Shown: positions 8,655 through 17,161 of the stretch, piece after piece
Position numbering within the stretch: the first letter of the stretch is position 1
How the letters are laid out: each line of letters begins with the position of its first letter
NCBI GenBank assembly: GCA_030535425.1
Contig: JAUNHQ010000001.1
Coordinates: 1 to 64,000 of the forward strand
Direction of reading: 5' to 3'
DNA: 64,000 nucleotides
From: Pseudomonadota bacterium
GTDB taxonomy: Bacteria; Pseudomonadota; Gammaproteobacteria; Burkholderiales; Burkholderiaceae_C
Notes under the pieces: model-generated
Told to the model about the DNA's origin: nothing
Databases searched by the model: none
What the model saw: only the letters and a program-made list of their open reading frames with translations
Position numbers and translations under genes: made by a program

Positions 8655-9394
8655 GCGCAGGCTTTCTCAATGGCGTCGAGCATCGACCACAGGATGTCGA
8701 GCTTGAATTGCAAAATGTCCAGCGCGCGGTGCTGGGCCGCGCGGGTGTCAAAGTGCTCCAGCGTCACGCGCAGGCCGTGCTCCACATCACGGCCAGCCAG
8801 CGGGATGCGCGAGCGAAAGTAGCTCAGCCCCTCGGGCTCGATCCAGGGGTAATGCGTGGGCCAGGTGGCCAGGCGGTCCTTGTGGATCTGCGGCGCAAAC
8901 ATTTCGGTCAGCGAAGAGCACACGGCTTCTTGCCAGGGGGCGGTGGTGGCAAAGTGCACGTAGGCATCGCAGGCAAAACGCACCGCAGGCACCACGCGCT
9001 GCAAGGACCACAACTCGTCGCGCGCAATGCCTACGGCCTCGCCCAGGCGCGTCCAGGCTTCCAGGCCGCCCGCGTTGGGGCCTTCAAAGTCGCCCTGGCC
9101 GTCGTGGTCATGCAGGCGCTCGATCCACAGGCGCCGGTGCGCGCGGTCGGGCATGTTGGCCAGAATGGCCGCGTCCTTGCGGGGAATGCACAGCTGGTAA
9201 TAAAAGCGGTTGGCCACCCAGCAGCGTATTTCGTCTGGCGTGCAGCCGCCGGCGTTCATGCGGACGTTGAAGGGGTGGTGAATGTGGTAGGCACGGCCCT
9301 TTTCGCGCAGACGCGCTTCAAAAGTCTGCCGGTCCCAAGGCGGCAAAGCCTTGTCTTGCAGGCTGCCAGGCGGTTGGGATGAAGCGATTTCCAT
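8651..9394 (-). CDS. pqqC: Pyrroloquinoline-quinone synthase PqqC
   Basis: Cofactor-less oxidase that catalyses the last ring closure and eight-electron oxidation giving PQQ. The 247-aa product has the hallmark segments [44 protein letters not shown] and [16 protein letters not shown]. The start at ATG 9394 (MEIASSQPP) gives the normal length; the open frame runs further upstream but into pqqB sequence. It lies 20 bp after pqqB. Confidence 0.97.
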   Translation of the reverse strand: MEIASSQPPGSLQDKALPPWDRQTFEARLREKGRAYHIHHPFNVRMNAGGCTPDEIRCWVANRFYYQLCIPRKDAAILANMPDRAHRRLWIERLHDHDGQGDFEGPNAGGLEAWTRLGEAVGIARDELWSLQRVVPAVRFACDAYVHFATTAPWQEAVCSSLTEMFAPQIHKDRLATWPTHYPWIEPEGLSYFRSRIPLAGRDVEHGLRVTLEHFDTRAAQHRALDILQFKLDILWSMLDAIEKACA

Positions 9395-9414
9395 GACGGT
9401 TGTGCAAAAGGGGG

Positions 9415-10335
9415 TTAGAGCGTGATCGCCATGCCGTCGTACGCCACTTCGATGCCGTGCTCGCGCAGCTGGGCACGCTCGGCCGAGTCGTCCACCAGGA
9501 TCGGGTTGCTGTTGTTGATGTGGATCAGCACCTTGCGCGTGTCTGCGGGCAGGCGGTCGAGCTGCTCGATCATGCCGCCCGGCCCGCTTTGGGGCAGGTG
9601 GCCCATCTCCAGCGCGGTCTTGGCGCCCAGGCCCAGGCGCTGCATTTCGTCGTTGGTCCAGAAGGTGCCATCGACCAGCACCACCTGGCACTGGCTCATC
9701 AGCGCCAGCAGCTCAGGCGTGACGGCCGCCAGCCCCGGCGCATAAAACGCCCGGCGGCCCGTGGCCGGGTCATGAATGACCAGGCCAATGTTGTCGCCCG
9801 CACGCGGATTGCCCCGGAAGGGCGAGTAAGGCGGCGGCTTGGAGTTGAGCGACACAGCCTGAATGCGCAAGCCTGGCAGACCCGGCAGGCCATCGAGCAC
9901 GCGCCCGTCGGGCACCAGCTCATGCACCGCCACGCCGCAATAGTGCGACAGGATGCGCGTGAGCGGAAAGCCGCTGGAGATGTCCGACAACACCTCGGGC
10001 GTGGCCAGCAGCGGCAGCGGCGTGCCGCGCTCGCGCAGCATCAGCAAGCCGGTGCAGTGGTCGATCTGCGCGTCCATCAGCAGCACGGCGGCAATGCCGC
10101 TGTCGCGCAGTGCGCGCGATGGGTGCAGCGCGGGTGTGCGGGCAATCTGCGCCAGGATGTCCGGCGAGGCATTGACCAGCAGCCAATCGCGCCCATCGGC
10201 GCTGATGGCAATGGAAGACTGTGTGCGCGCCGCCGCGTTCAGCGTGCCACGGCGCAGCCCGCTGCAATTGGGGCAGTTGCAGTTCCACTGCGGAAAACCC
10301 CCGCCTGCGGCTGAACCTAAAACCTGAATGTGCAT
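9415..10335 (-). CDS. pqqB: PQQ biosynthesis protein PqqB
   Basis: Metallo-beta-lactamase-fold protein of PQQ synthesis, reported to hydroxylate the di-amino-acid intermediate. The 306-aa product starts [24 protein letters not shown] and carries the PqqB-type metal motif [13 protein letters not shown] and the C-terminal [10 protein letters not shown] chose ATG 10335; an in-frame TTG three codons upstream is less likely. Separated from pqqA by a terminator-like hairpin. Confidence 0.96.
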   Translation of the reverse strand: MHIQVLGSAAGGGFPQWNCNCPNCSGLRRGTLNAAARTQSSIAISADGRDWLLVNASPDILAQIARTPALHPSRALRDSGIAAVLLMDAQIDHCTGLLMLRERGTPLPLLATPEVLSDISSGFPLTRILSHYCGVAVHELVPDGRVLDGLPGLPGLRIQAVSLNSKPPPYSPFRGNPRAGDNIGLVIHDPATGRRAFYAPGLAAVTPELLALMSQCQVVLVDGTFWTNDEMQRLGLGAKTALEMGHLPQSGPGGMIEQLDRLPADTRKVLIHINNSNPILVDDSAERAQLREHGIEVAYDGMAITL

Positions 10336-10358
10336 GAGGGCCAAAAACTGACATGAAA

Positions 10359-10390
10359 AAGGCGCACGGGAATCAAAGCCCGTGCGCCTT
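10359..10390 (-). terminator. Hairpin between pqqA and pqqB (partial terminator)
   Basis: Perfect 12-bp stem, arms 10359-10370 and 10379-10390, 8-nt loop. Read on the minus strand it is followed by a run of T (CTTTTTC), as in an intrinsic terminator. Placed after pqqA, it would give far more pqqA than pqqBCDE transcript, as reported in other pqq operons. Confidence 0.75.
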
Positions 10391-10408
10391 AAATTGCGCT
10401 ACCTAGAA

Positions 10409-10483
10409 TCAACGGTTGGCGATGTACATGGTGATTTCAAAACCGAAGCGCAGATCGGTGAAAGAAGGCGCTGTCCATTGCAT
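10409..10483 (-). CDS. pqqA: PQQ precursor peptide PqqA
   Basis: A 24-residue ribosomal peptide (MQWTAPSFTDLRFGFEITMY then IANR) whose Glu16 and Tyr20, in the E-x3-Y motif, become the PQQ skeleton. Length and motif are exactly those of the family. The ATG at 10483 has GGAGA about 7 bases upstream. It is the first gene of the operon; the leader upstream carries three 10-bp repeats, and a partial terminator follows. Confidence 0.97.
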   Translation of the reverse strand: MQWTAPSFTDLRFGFEITMYIANR

Positions 10484-10519
10484 CGTTTATCTCCATCAAA
10501 AGTGTGCCAGGGAATAACC

Positions 10520-10548
10520 AAGCTTGAACAAGCTTGACCAAGCTTGGG
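10520..10548. promoter_or_regulatory. Three 10-bp direct repeats in the pqqA leader
   Basis: AAGCTTGAAC, AAGCTTGACC and AAGCTTGGG follow each other with a period of exactly 10 bp, about 37-65 bases upstream of pqqA. Spacing of one helical turn suggests binding sites for a regulator on one DNA face. No regulator is identified; the region also lies 58 bp upstream of the divergent hydrolase gene. Confidence 0.5.
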
Positions 10549-10605
10549 CGGTGATACCAGCTTTAAGCCTGTGCCGGGTTTTCATCATAAACACTCTGCC
10601 AGCCC

Positions 10606-11718
10606 ATGAAAAGACGTGTCCCAAGAAACTGGCTAGGGGTTTCCCCAAATGCCGCCTGGGGTCCTGTGCGCCACTTGTCTGCACCCCAGGGCCAGCGGCT
10701 GGCTTACCGCACGGGCGGCGCGCCAGATGGGTCGCCCTGGCTGGCCATTCACGGCGGGCCTGGCAGTGGCGCGCAGCCTGCTCTGGTGCAGCCATTGGAC
10801 GCGGCCAGGCACCGCATTCTGGTGCTGGATCAGCGCGGCGCCGGCGCCAGCCGTCCCCGGGGCCGCACCGCTGGCAACACCCTGGCCGCCCTGGTGGGCG
10901 ACATGGAGCGGCTGCGCCAGGCGCTGGGCATTGTGCAGTGGTCGCTGCTGGCCGGCTCCTGGGGCACCGTGGTGGCCCTGGACTACGCGCAGCGCCACCC
11001 CGCGCGCGTCAAGCGCCTGGTGCTGCGCGGCGCCTTTGGCCTGACCCGGCGCGAGCTGCTGGGCGTGCTGCGCCCGGCGCGCGCCATGCAGCGCCGCTGG
11101 CCCGCCCAGGGCTGGCCGCTGCATGAGGGCGTGGCCCTGCCCGTGGCGCTGAAGCAGCTTCAGCGCCAACTGCGCCGCCGCCCGCCGCTGCGCGGCCCCG
11201 CGCGCACGGCCGTGCGCTACTGGCAAGCGCTGGAAGCAGCCGCCGCCGAACGCGGCCTGCGCCGCAGCCTGCGGCATGCCGCAGCCAGCACCCGGCCTGG
11301 CGCGCCGCCCCCCGGTGTGGCCGCTGAGCTGCCCAGCGCCATCCGCGCGGCCTGGGCCGGCTTGCGGCGGGGGCTGCGCCAGGCCCGCGCAGCGTTTCAG
11401 CGCCCGCGCAGCGGCGCGGCCGACCGCCTGGGCTGGCAGAAATTCCGCATCCAAGCGCATTACTTGGCCCGGCGCGGCTTCACCACCCCCGCCGCGCTGC
11501 ACCAAGCGGTGCGCAGCCTGGCGCGCCAGGGGGTGCCGGTGGACTGGGTGCATGGGCGCTTTGACAGCATTTGCCCGCCCGCCAACAGCCGCCGCTGGGC
11601 CGACAGCGGCCGCCGGCACGGCAGCGCACCCGTGCGCCTGCTGACCCCGCACAGCGGCCACCTGGGGGGCGAGCCGGACATGCTGCGCACCTTGCGCGCG
11701 CTGCTGGCGCAGTGCTGA
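10606..11718 (+). CDS. Alpha/beta hydrolase, proline iminopeptidase-like (S33)
   Basis: A 370-aa hydrolase with family marks of proline iminopeptidases: HGGPGSG (oxyanion), VLDQRGAGAS, NTLAALVGDMERLRQALGI, nucleophile elbow G-S-W-G-T, and LVLRGAF; the late VDWVHGRFDSICPP and TPHSGHLGG should carry the Asp and His. The central cap is Arg-rich and unusual. It is transcribed divergently from pqqA. It could cut small peptides; a role in trimming the PQQ precursor is only a guess from position. pqqF/pqqG proteases are not in the window. Confidence 0.75.
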   Translation: MKRRVPRNWLGVSPNAAWGPVRHLSAPQGQRLAYRTGGAPDGSPWLAIHGGPGSGAQPALVQPLDAARHRILVLDQRGAGASRPRGRTAGNTLAALVGDMERLRQALGIVQWSLLAGSWGTVVALDYAQRHPARVKRLVLRGAFGLTRRELLGVLRPARAMQRRWPAQGWPLHEGVALPVALKQLQRQLRRRPPLRGPARTAVRYWQALEAAAAERGLRRSLRHAAASTRPGAPPPGVAAELPSAIRAAWAGLRRGLRQARAAFQRPRSGAADRLGWQKFRIQAHYLARRGFTTPAALHQAVRSLARQGVPVDWVHGRFDSICPPANSRRWADSGRRHGSAPVRLLTPHSGHLGGEPDMLRTLRALLAQC

Positions 11719-11776
11719 GCCTTGATAGCGCTTATCTGGGCTTATCTCGTCCAACCATCCATATGTGACGGCTGCA

Positions 11777-12577
11777 TCAAGCCGCAGAAGGCAATGATGC
11801 AGTCGGTGGGGCGATGCGGCGCAGCACCTCGCTTTCAAAATCAGGCTCGGTGGCCTCGGCCATCAGGCTGTCTGGCGTGCCGTCAAAACCGATGCAGCCT
11901 TGGCGAATCAGCAGCAGCCGGTCGGCCAGACGGGCTTCTTCAACCAAATGGGTGGCCCACAACACCCCCATGCCCTGGCTGTCGCACAGCGTGCGCACGG
12001 CTTGCAGCAGCTGCTGGCGCGAAGCCGGATCCAGCCCCACGGTGGCCTCGTCCATGAGCAGCACGCGCGGCTCGTGCAGCAAGGCGCGAATCAGCTCCAC
12101 CTTGCGCCGCGTGCCGCCCGAGAGGCTGCGCACGCGGGCCTGGCGCACGCTGCCTAGGCCCATGCGCTGCAATTGCGCGTCGATGCGCTCACGCGCCACG
12201 CGGCGGGGCAGGCCGTGCAAGTCGGTGTGAAACAGCAAGTTGGCCTGCACGGACAAGTCCAGATCCAGCGCGCTTTGCTGAAACACCACCCCCAGCCCGG
12301 CCAAGGCGCGCGTGGGGTGGCGGCGCATGTCGTGGCCCAGCACGGTGATGCGGCCCACATCGGGGGTGAACAAGCCGGTGAGCAGTTGCAGCAGCGTGGA
12401 CTTGCCCGCGCCGTTGTGGCCCAGCAAGGCCACCATCTGCCCCGCCTGCACGCAGATACTGACCTGCCGCAGCGCCGGCTTGCCGGCGTAAGACTTGCTC
12501 AGCCCCTCGGTGCGCAGCAAAACGGGTGTGTCAGCAGGGGTCGCGGCGCTCAGCTTCGTCATCTCAGGCGCACTCAT
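11777..12577 (-). CDS. ABC transporter ATP-binding protein, PQQ alcohol dehydrogenase-associated
   Basis: A 266-aa ABC ATPase: Walker A GHNGAGKST (residues 53-61), Q-loop FQQSALDLDLSVQANL, signature LSGGTRRKVEL, Walker B VLLMDE, H-loop WATH. The DrrA/ABC-2 style sequence matches what I recall of the TIGR03864 group, which travels with PQQ-dependent alcohol dehydrogenases. The matching permease (16123) and binding protein (14879) are on the opposite strand beyond a divergent promoter region. Its ATG overlaps the stop of the upstream Bug-type gene. The substrate is unknown. Confidence 0.85.
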   Translation of the reverse strand: MSAPEMTKLSAATPADTPVLLRTEGLSKSYAGKPALRQVSICVQAGQMVALLGHNGAGKSTLLQLLTGLFTPDVGRITVLGHDMRRHPTRALAGLGVVFQQSALDLDLSVQANLLFHTDLHGLPRRVARERIDAQLQRMGLGSVRQARVRSLSGGTRRKVELIRALLHEPRVLLMDEATVGLDPASRQQLLQAVRTLCDSQGMGVLWATHLVEEARLADRLLLIRQGCIGFDGTPDSLMAEATEPDFESEVLRRIAPPTASLPSAA

Positions 12578-13692
12578 GCGGCAGGTGCCGAAGCGGCAGG
12601 ACGAGGCGCGGCGGGCCCTTCAGAGGCCGCCGGTGCCGTCGGTGCCGCTGGCGAGTCGATCGGCGCTGGCGGCCTGGCCTCGGCAGCGGGCGCCAGCAGC
12701 TGCATGCGCGCCAGCAGCTGCTTTTCGCGCGCCAAGGTGGCCTGAATGGACTGGCGGTAAGCCTGCGTGTCCAGGTAGTCCACGTGCTGGTCGTAGCGGG
12801 CCAGCTCGGCCTGATAGCGGGGGCTGCGCAGCGCCTGCCTGAAGGCCTGGTGCAGCTTGCCAATCACCGCTTCGGGCGTGCCGGCCGGCGCGGCCAGCCC
12901 CCAGGGCGAGGTGTACACCGCATCGGGGTAACCCAGCTCGCGCAGCGTGGGCACCTGGGGCCAGCGCGCGCTGCGCTGGGCGCTGAACAGGCCCAGCAAG
13001 CGCAGCTGCCCTTTGTCCACCCAGGGCGCAAAGCCGGTGGAATTGACCCCGGCCATGATCTGCCCGCTGGCGATGGCCAGCATTTGCTCCACCGTGCCTT
13101 TGTAGGGCACGTGCACGTAGCGGATGCCGTGCTGCTGCAAGATGGCCTCAATGGCCAGATGGGCCGTGGTGCCAATGCCCGTGGAGCCCATGACCAGCTC
13201 GTCCGGGTGCTGCCGGGCCCAGCCCAGCAGCTCGGCCAGGCTGTGCCACGGGCTGTCTGCGGGCACCAAAAGGCCAAAGCTCACGCCCGAGACTTGCAAG
13301 ATGGGGCTCAGATCCGCCACCGGGTCCCAGGCTACGCGGTACATCAGCGCATGGCGGTACACCGGCAGCGGCACCTGGCCAATGGTGTGCCCGTCAGGCG
13401 CAGCAGCCTTGAGCGCGGGCACCACCAGCGTGCCTGCCGCGCCCGGGCGGTTGAGCACCACCACGGGCTGGCCCAGCAGGGGCTCGGCCTCCTCACCCAG
13501 AATGCGCGTGGTCAGATCGGTGGCGCCGCCTGCCGGCCAGGGCACGATCAGCTGCACAGGCCGCACCGGCCAGGCCGCAGCTGCGTCCTGCGCATGGGCT
13601 GCGCCCTGCACGCCCAACACGCCACCGGCCCCCCAGGCCAGCAAGCGGCGGCGGGTCAGCAACGGGGCAGGCCAGGGTTTTTGCTGAGGCAT
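12574..13692 (-). CDS. Bug/TctC-type tripartite tricarboxylate receptor-like protein
   Basis: A 372-aa secreted solute-binding protein of the large Burkholderiales Bug family: twin-arginine-like signal (TRRRLLAWGAGG, signal end near AHAQDA), then WPVRPVQLIVPWPAGGATD, NRPGAAG, HVPYKGT, MAGVNSTGFAPWVDKGQLRLLG and WGLAAPAGTPEAVIGKLHQA. The C-terminus carries a 60-residue Ala/Pro-rich tail not usual for the family. Translationally coupled to the ABC ATPase (ATGA). No TctA/TctB genes are in the window, so it may serve as a sensor or an orphan receptor. Confidence 0.85.
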   Translation of the reverse strand: MPQQKPWPAPLLTRRRLLAWGAGGVLGVQGAAHAQDAAAAWPVRPVQLIVPWPAGGATDLTTRILGEEAEPLLGQPVVVLNRPGAAGTLVVPALKAAAPDGHTIGQVPLPVYRHALMYRVAWDPVADLSPILQVSGVSFGLLVPADSPWHSLAELLGWARQHPDELVMGSTGIGTTAHLAIEAILQQHGIRYVHVPYKGTVEQMLAIASGQIMAGVNSTGFAPWVDKGQLRLLGLFSAQRSARWPQVPTLRELGYPDAVYTSPWGLAAPAGTPEAVIGKLHQAFRQALRSPRYQAELARYDQHVDYLDTQAYRQSIQATLAREKQLLARMQLLAPAAEARPPAPIDSPAAPTAPAASEGPAAPRPAASAPAA

Positions 13693-13884
13693 GACGAACA
13701 AGGCGTGATAGATACTGCAATGGAGTATAGGCACGCGCCCTGCCTGGCCCACCTGGGGATTACGCGAGCGGCTTCGCCCGCCCAGACATCCCACAGCCCA
13801 GACTCAGCGCGCAAGCCTCTTGCATACTCTCGGGCCTTCGCGCCTGCGCCTTAACTTTTGCAAAAAACACAAGGAGTCTTGCTG

Positions 13885-14871
13885 ATGTCTCAAACCTTCG
13901 TTCGCCGCGCCACCTGGGCCGCCTGCCTGCTTCTCACCGCCCTGGGTGCCGCTGGCACCGCCCACGCACAGGGCAAGAACGTGTACGTGTCCAGCGAAAA
14001 GGATCAGAAGGTCTACGTGTTCAACACCCAGGGCGAGCGCGTTTCTGCCATCGACACCTGCAAGCGCCCGCGCCACATGATGTTCAGCCGCGACAACCAG
14101 CAGCTGCTGGTGCTGTGCGGCGACAGCAACGAGCTGGGCATCATCGACGTGGCCAGCAGCAAAATGACCGGCACCCTGCCCGTGGGCGACAGCCCGGATC
14201 AGTTTGACCTGAGCCCCGACGGCAAGACCGTGTACGTCTCCATCGAAGACGAAAACGTCATGTCCGCCTACGACATGGCCAGCAAGAAAAAACTGTTCGA
14301 CGTGAAAACCGGCGGCGAACCCGAGGGCGTGTTCGTCATGCCCGACGGCAAGACCGCCTTCGTCACCTCCGAAGTGGCCAACGTGGTGCACGTGGTCGAT
14401 CTGCAGCAGCAAAAAACCGTCAAGAACGTCAAAGTGGGCCAGCGCCCGCGCCGCTTCGTGCTGGCCGACAAAGACAGCCTGTGGGTCAGCAACGAGCTGG
14501 GCGCCTCCGTCACCATCCTGGACCCCAACACCTACGCCATCAAGAAAACCATCGAATTCAAAGTGCCGGGCATGCGCGAGTCCGACATCACCCCCGTGGG
14601 CATGGTCATGAGCGCCGACGGCAAAACCATGTGGGTGGGCCTGGGCCGCGCCAACCACGTGGCCGAAGTGGACGTGGCCAGCGCCAGCGTGCGCAACCTC
14701 ATCCTGGCGGGCAAGCGCGCCTGGGGCGTGGCCCTGCACCCCGACGGCAAAACGCTGTACGTGGTCAACGGCCTGTCCGACGACATGACGATGATCGACA
14801 CGGCCACCAGCAAAGCCACCAAAACCGTGCCCGTCGGCCGCGTGCCCCACGCCGTCATCGTGCAGCCCTGA
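13885..14871 (+). CDS. PQQ-dependent catabolism-associated beta-propeller protein
   Basis: A 328-aa periplasmic protein with a signal peptide (cleavage near GTAHAQ-GKN) and repeated YVTN-type blades (for example NVYVSSEKDQKVYVFN, TVYVSIEDENVMSAYD, TAFVTSEVANVVHVVD, TLYVVNGLSDDMTMID). The family (TIGR03866 type) accompanies PQQ alcohol dehydrogenases; its exact role is not known. ATG 13885 has AAGGAG 9 bases upstream. First gene of a three-gene plus-strand operon with the binding protein and permease. A second propeller of equal length is encoded at 37742. Confidence 0.88.
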   Translation: MSQTFVRRATWAACLLLTALGAAGTAHAQGKNVYVSSEKDQKVYVFNTQGERVSAIDTCKRPRHMMFSRDNQQLLVLCGDSNELGIIDVASSKMTGTLPVGDSPDQFDLSPDGKTVYVSIEDENVMSAYDMASKKKLFDVKTGGEPEGVFVMPDGKTAFVTSEVANVVHVVDLQQQKTVKNVKVGQRPRRFVLADKDSLWVSNELGASVTILDPNTYAIKKTIEFKVPGMRESDITPVGMVMSADGKTMWVGLGRANHVAEVDVASASVRNLILAGKRAWGVALHPDGKTLYVVNGLSDDMTMIDTATSKATKTVPVGRVPHAVIVQP

Positions 14872-14878
14872 TTGCGCC

Positions 14879-16126
14879 ATGCAGCCCGCCCCCACCCCCG
14901 GCATGCGCATGCCCTCACCTTCTGCCTGGCGGGCTTGGCCCGCCGCCTTGGCCGCTGCGGCGGCCCTGGGCGCCCTGGCCGCGCCCCCGGCTGCCGCGCA
15001 AGAGCCGAAAAAAGTGCCCGTGGCCGTGCTCTCGCTGGCCGACGACCCCCGCTACGACGCGCGCCGCATGGAACGCGCCTATCCCGGCCACCCCACCGGC
15101 CGCGCCATTGACGGCGTGCGGCTGGCCGCCGAAGACTCGGCCATCGAGCTGGACGCCTCTGGCCTGGCGCTGGACGTGCAAGACATGGTGCTGCCCAGCG
15201 CCGCCGCCCTGCCCGAAGCGCTGCAAAAGCTCAAGTCCGCCAAGGTGCACTACGTCATTGCCGATTTGCCGCTGCCCGCTTTGCGCCAGCTCGTCAAAGA
15301 CGCCCCGGCCGCCCTGGGCACCGCCATCGTCTTCAACACCGGGCTTGACCACGACAGCCTGCGCGGCGAAGGCTGCGCCCCCCACCTGCTGCACACCTAC
15401 CCCAGCCGCCGCATGCTGGCCGACGCCACCGCGCAATACCTGGCCGCGCGCGGCTGGAAGAAAACCCTGGTGCTGCACGGCCCGCGCCCCGAAGACGAGC
15501 AACAGCTGCAAGCCTTCAACCGCGCCGCCAAGCGGTTTGGCCTGAACATCGTCAAGCAGCGCCCCTTCAAGCTCACCGGCGATCCGCGCGAACGCGAGCT
15601 GGCCAACCCCCGCTTGCTAACCAGCGGCGTGGAGCACGACACTGTCACCGTGCTCGACAGCGACGGCGAATTCGCCCGCACCCTGCCCTACGCCACCCAG
15701 CTGCCGCGCCCCGTCACCGGCGCCAACGGCTTGGTCGCCACCGTGTGGCACCCGCAGTGGGAACGCTTTGGCGGCCCCAACGTCTCGCGCCGCTTTGCCA
15801 AGCAAACCAAGCGCCCCATGACCGGGCACGACTGGGCCGCCTGGGCCGCCGCACGCATGATCGCCATCACCTTGGCCAACGCCCCCCAGGCCAGCCAGGC
15901 CGATCAGCTCAAGTCCCTGCGCTCGGGCCAGACCACGCTGGACGGCGCCAAGGGCGTGCCCCTGAGCTTTCGCCCCTGGGACGGGCAAATGCGCCAGCCC
16001 ATCATGCTCAGCCACAGCGACGGCGTCGCCGGCTCTGCCCCCCTGGACGGCGTGCTGCACCCCGTCAACGTGCTCGACACCTTGGGCACCGACCGGCAGG
16101 AAAGCACCTGCAAGGAGCGCGCTTGA
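14879..16126 (+). CDS. ABC transporter substrate-binding protein, PQQ alcohol dehydrogenase-associated
   Basis: A 415-aa secreted protein (hydrophobic segment at about 20-38, signal end near PPAAAQ-EPKK) related to branched-chain-type periplasmic binding proteins; segments VPVAVLSLADDPRYDARRMERAYPGHPTGRA and DGEFARTLPYATQLPRPVTGANGL fit the TIGR03863 family that goes with PQQ alcohol dehydrogenases. Ligand unknown. The start at ATG 14879 is 7 bp after the propeller stop; an internal Met at residue 9 is an alternative. Its stop overlaps the permease TTG start. Confidence 0.87.
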   Translation: MQPAPTPGMRMPSPSAWRAWPAALAAAAALGALAAPPAAAQEPKKVPVAVLSLADDPRYDARRMERAYPGHPTGRAIDGVRLAAEDSAIELDASGLALDVQDMVLPSAAALPEALQKLKSAKVHYVIADLPLPALRQLVKDAPAALGTAIVFNTGLDHDSLRGEGCAPHLLHTYPSRRMLADATAQYLAARGWKKTLVLHGPRPEDEQQLQAFNRAAKRFGLNIVKQRPFKLTGDPRERELANPRLLTSGVEHDTVTVLDSDGEFARTLPYATQLPRPVTGANGLVATVWHPQWERFGGPNVSRRFAKQTKRPMTGHDWAAWAAARMIAITLANAPQASQADQLKSLRSGQTTLDGAKGVPLSFRPWDGQMRQPIMLSHSDGVAGSAPLDGVLHPVNVLDTLGTDRQESTCKERA

Positions 16127-16926
16127 TCCTGCACCTTCTGCGCGCCTTGCGCGCGGTGCTCGGGCGCGAGCTGGCGCGCTTTTGGCGCCAGCCCTCGCGC
16201 CTGGGCTCGGCCCTGGTGCGGCCCGTGCTGTGGCTGGTGGTGTTCTCGGCCGGCTTTTACAACGTCTTTGGCGTGGCCATCATCCCGCCGTACGACACCT
16301 ACATTCCCTACCAGGTCTACATGCTCCCCGGTCTGCTGGGCATGGTGGCCCTGTTCAACGGCATGCAAAGCTCGCTGTCCATGGTGCACGACCGCGAAAT
16401 GGGTGTCATGCGCCTGTTGCTCACCGCCCCCCTGGCGCGCGGCTGGCTGCTGGGCTTCAAGCTGCTGGCCGGCGCCAGCCTGTCCGTGCTGCAAATGCTC
16501 ATTTTTCTGCTGATGGCCTGGCTGCTGGGCGTGGACGTGCCCTGGGCGCACCTGCCCGGCCTGCTGCTGGCCATGGCCTGCTCGGCCATCATGCTGGCCG
16601 CGCTGGGGCTGATGCTGTCGGTGTACGTGCGCCAGCTGGAAAACTTTGCCGGCACCATGAACTTCGTCATCTTCCCCATGTTCTTCATCAGCAGCGCCCT
16701 GTACCCGCTGTGGAAGCTGGAAGAATCCGGCGCCTGGTGGCTGTACCGCCTGGCCCAGTTCAACCCCTTCACCCACGCCGTCGAAGCCATCCGCTTTGCC
16801 ATGTACGGCAAGCCCGCCCCCATGGCCTGGGCCGTCATCGCCGGCTGCACGCTGGTGTTCTTCACCCTGGCCTTGTGGGGCTACGACCCGCAACGCGGCT
16901 GGATCCGCAAGCGCGCTGCGGCCTGA
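16123..16926 (+). CDS. ABC-2 type permease, PQQ alcohol dehydrogenase-associated
   Basis: A 267-aa membrane protein with six predicted helices and ABC-2 marks (YMLPGLLGMVALFNGMQSS; MVHDREMGVMRLLLTAPL; FPMFFISSALYPLWKL), like the TIGR03861 permease group. It starts at TTG 16123, overlapping the previous stop (TTGA), with AAGGAG 5 bases upstream, which is decisive since no ATG is near. It likely pairs with the ATPase at 11777-12577. The transported compound is unknown; alcohol or PQQ-related export has been suggested for the family. Confidence 0.88.
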   Translation: MILHLLRALRAVLGRELARFWRQPSRLGSALVRPVLWLVVFSAGFYNVFGVAIIPPYDTYIPYQVYMLPGLLGMVALFNGMQSSLSMVHDREMGVMRLLLTAPLARGWLLGFKLLAGASLSVLQMLIFLLMAWLLGVDVPWAHLPGLLLAMACSAIMLAALGLMLSVYVRQLENFAGTMNFVIFPMFFISSALYPLWKLEESGAWWLYRLAQFNPFTHAVEAIRFAMYGKPAPMAWAVIAGCTLVFFTLALWGYDPQRGWIRKRAAA

Positions 16927-16977
16927 AGGGGCTTGCCCCCGCAGGCTGGCGCCCTGTGGCCAGCAATCAAGAGCATC

Positions 16978-17037
16978 AGGAAAAAGCTCATTTGCGCGCT
17001 TTCTACGTGGGTTTTAAGCTATTAAAAAAATAGCTCG
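16978..17037 (+). repeat. Interspersed AT-rich repeat, copy 3
   Basis: Shows both parts of the family: aaaaagctcatttgcgcgc on the left and taagctattaaaaaaatagct on the right. It lies between the converging permease and cbbA genes. Confidence 0.65.
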
Positions 17038-17161
17038 CAGAAACATAGACGTGCACAACGGTCTCTGCCTGCCGCACTTGCAGACACTGCCAAACACCAC
17101 GCCGCGACCGGGGCCATTTCCCCGGCACGGCGCGGTGGGGTGCGCCTGATGGCGCTTGCGC

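Noticed and set aside
10520..10548. Short repeats before pqqA considered as a CRISPR array
   Set aside because: Only three 10-bp units with no spacers and no cas genes; better read as regulator sites.
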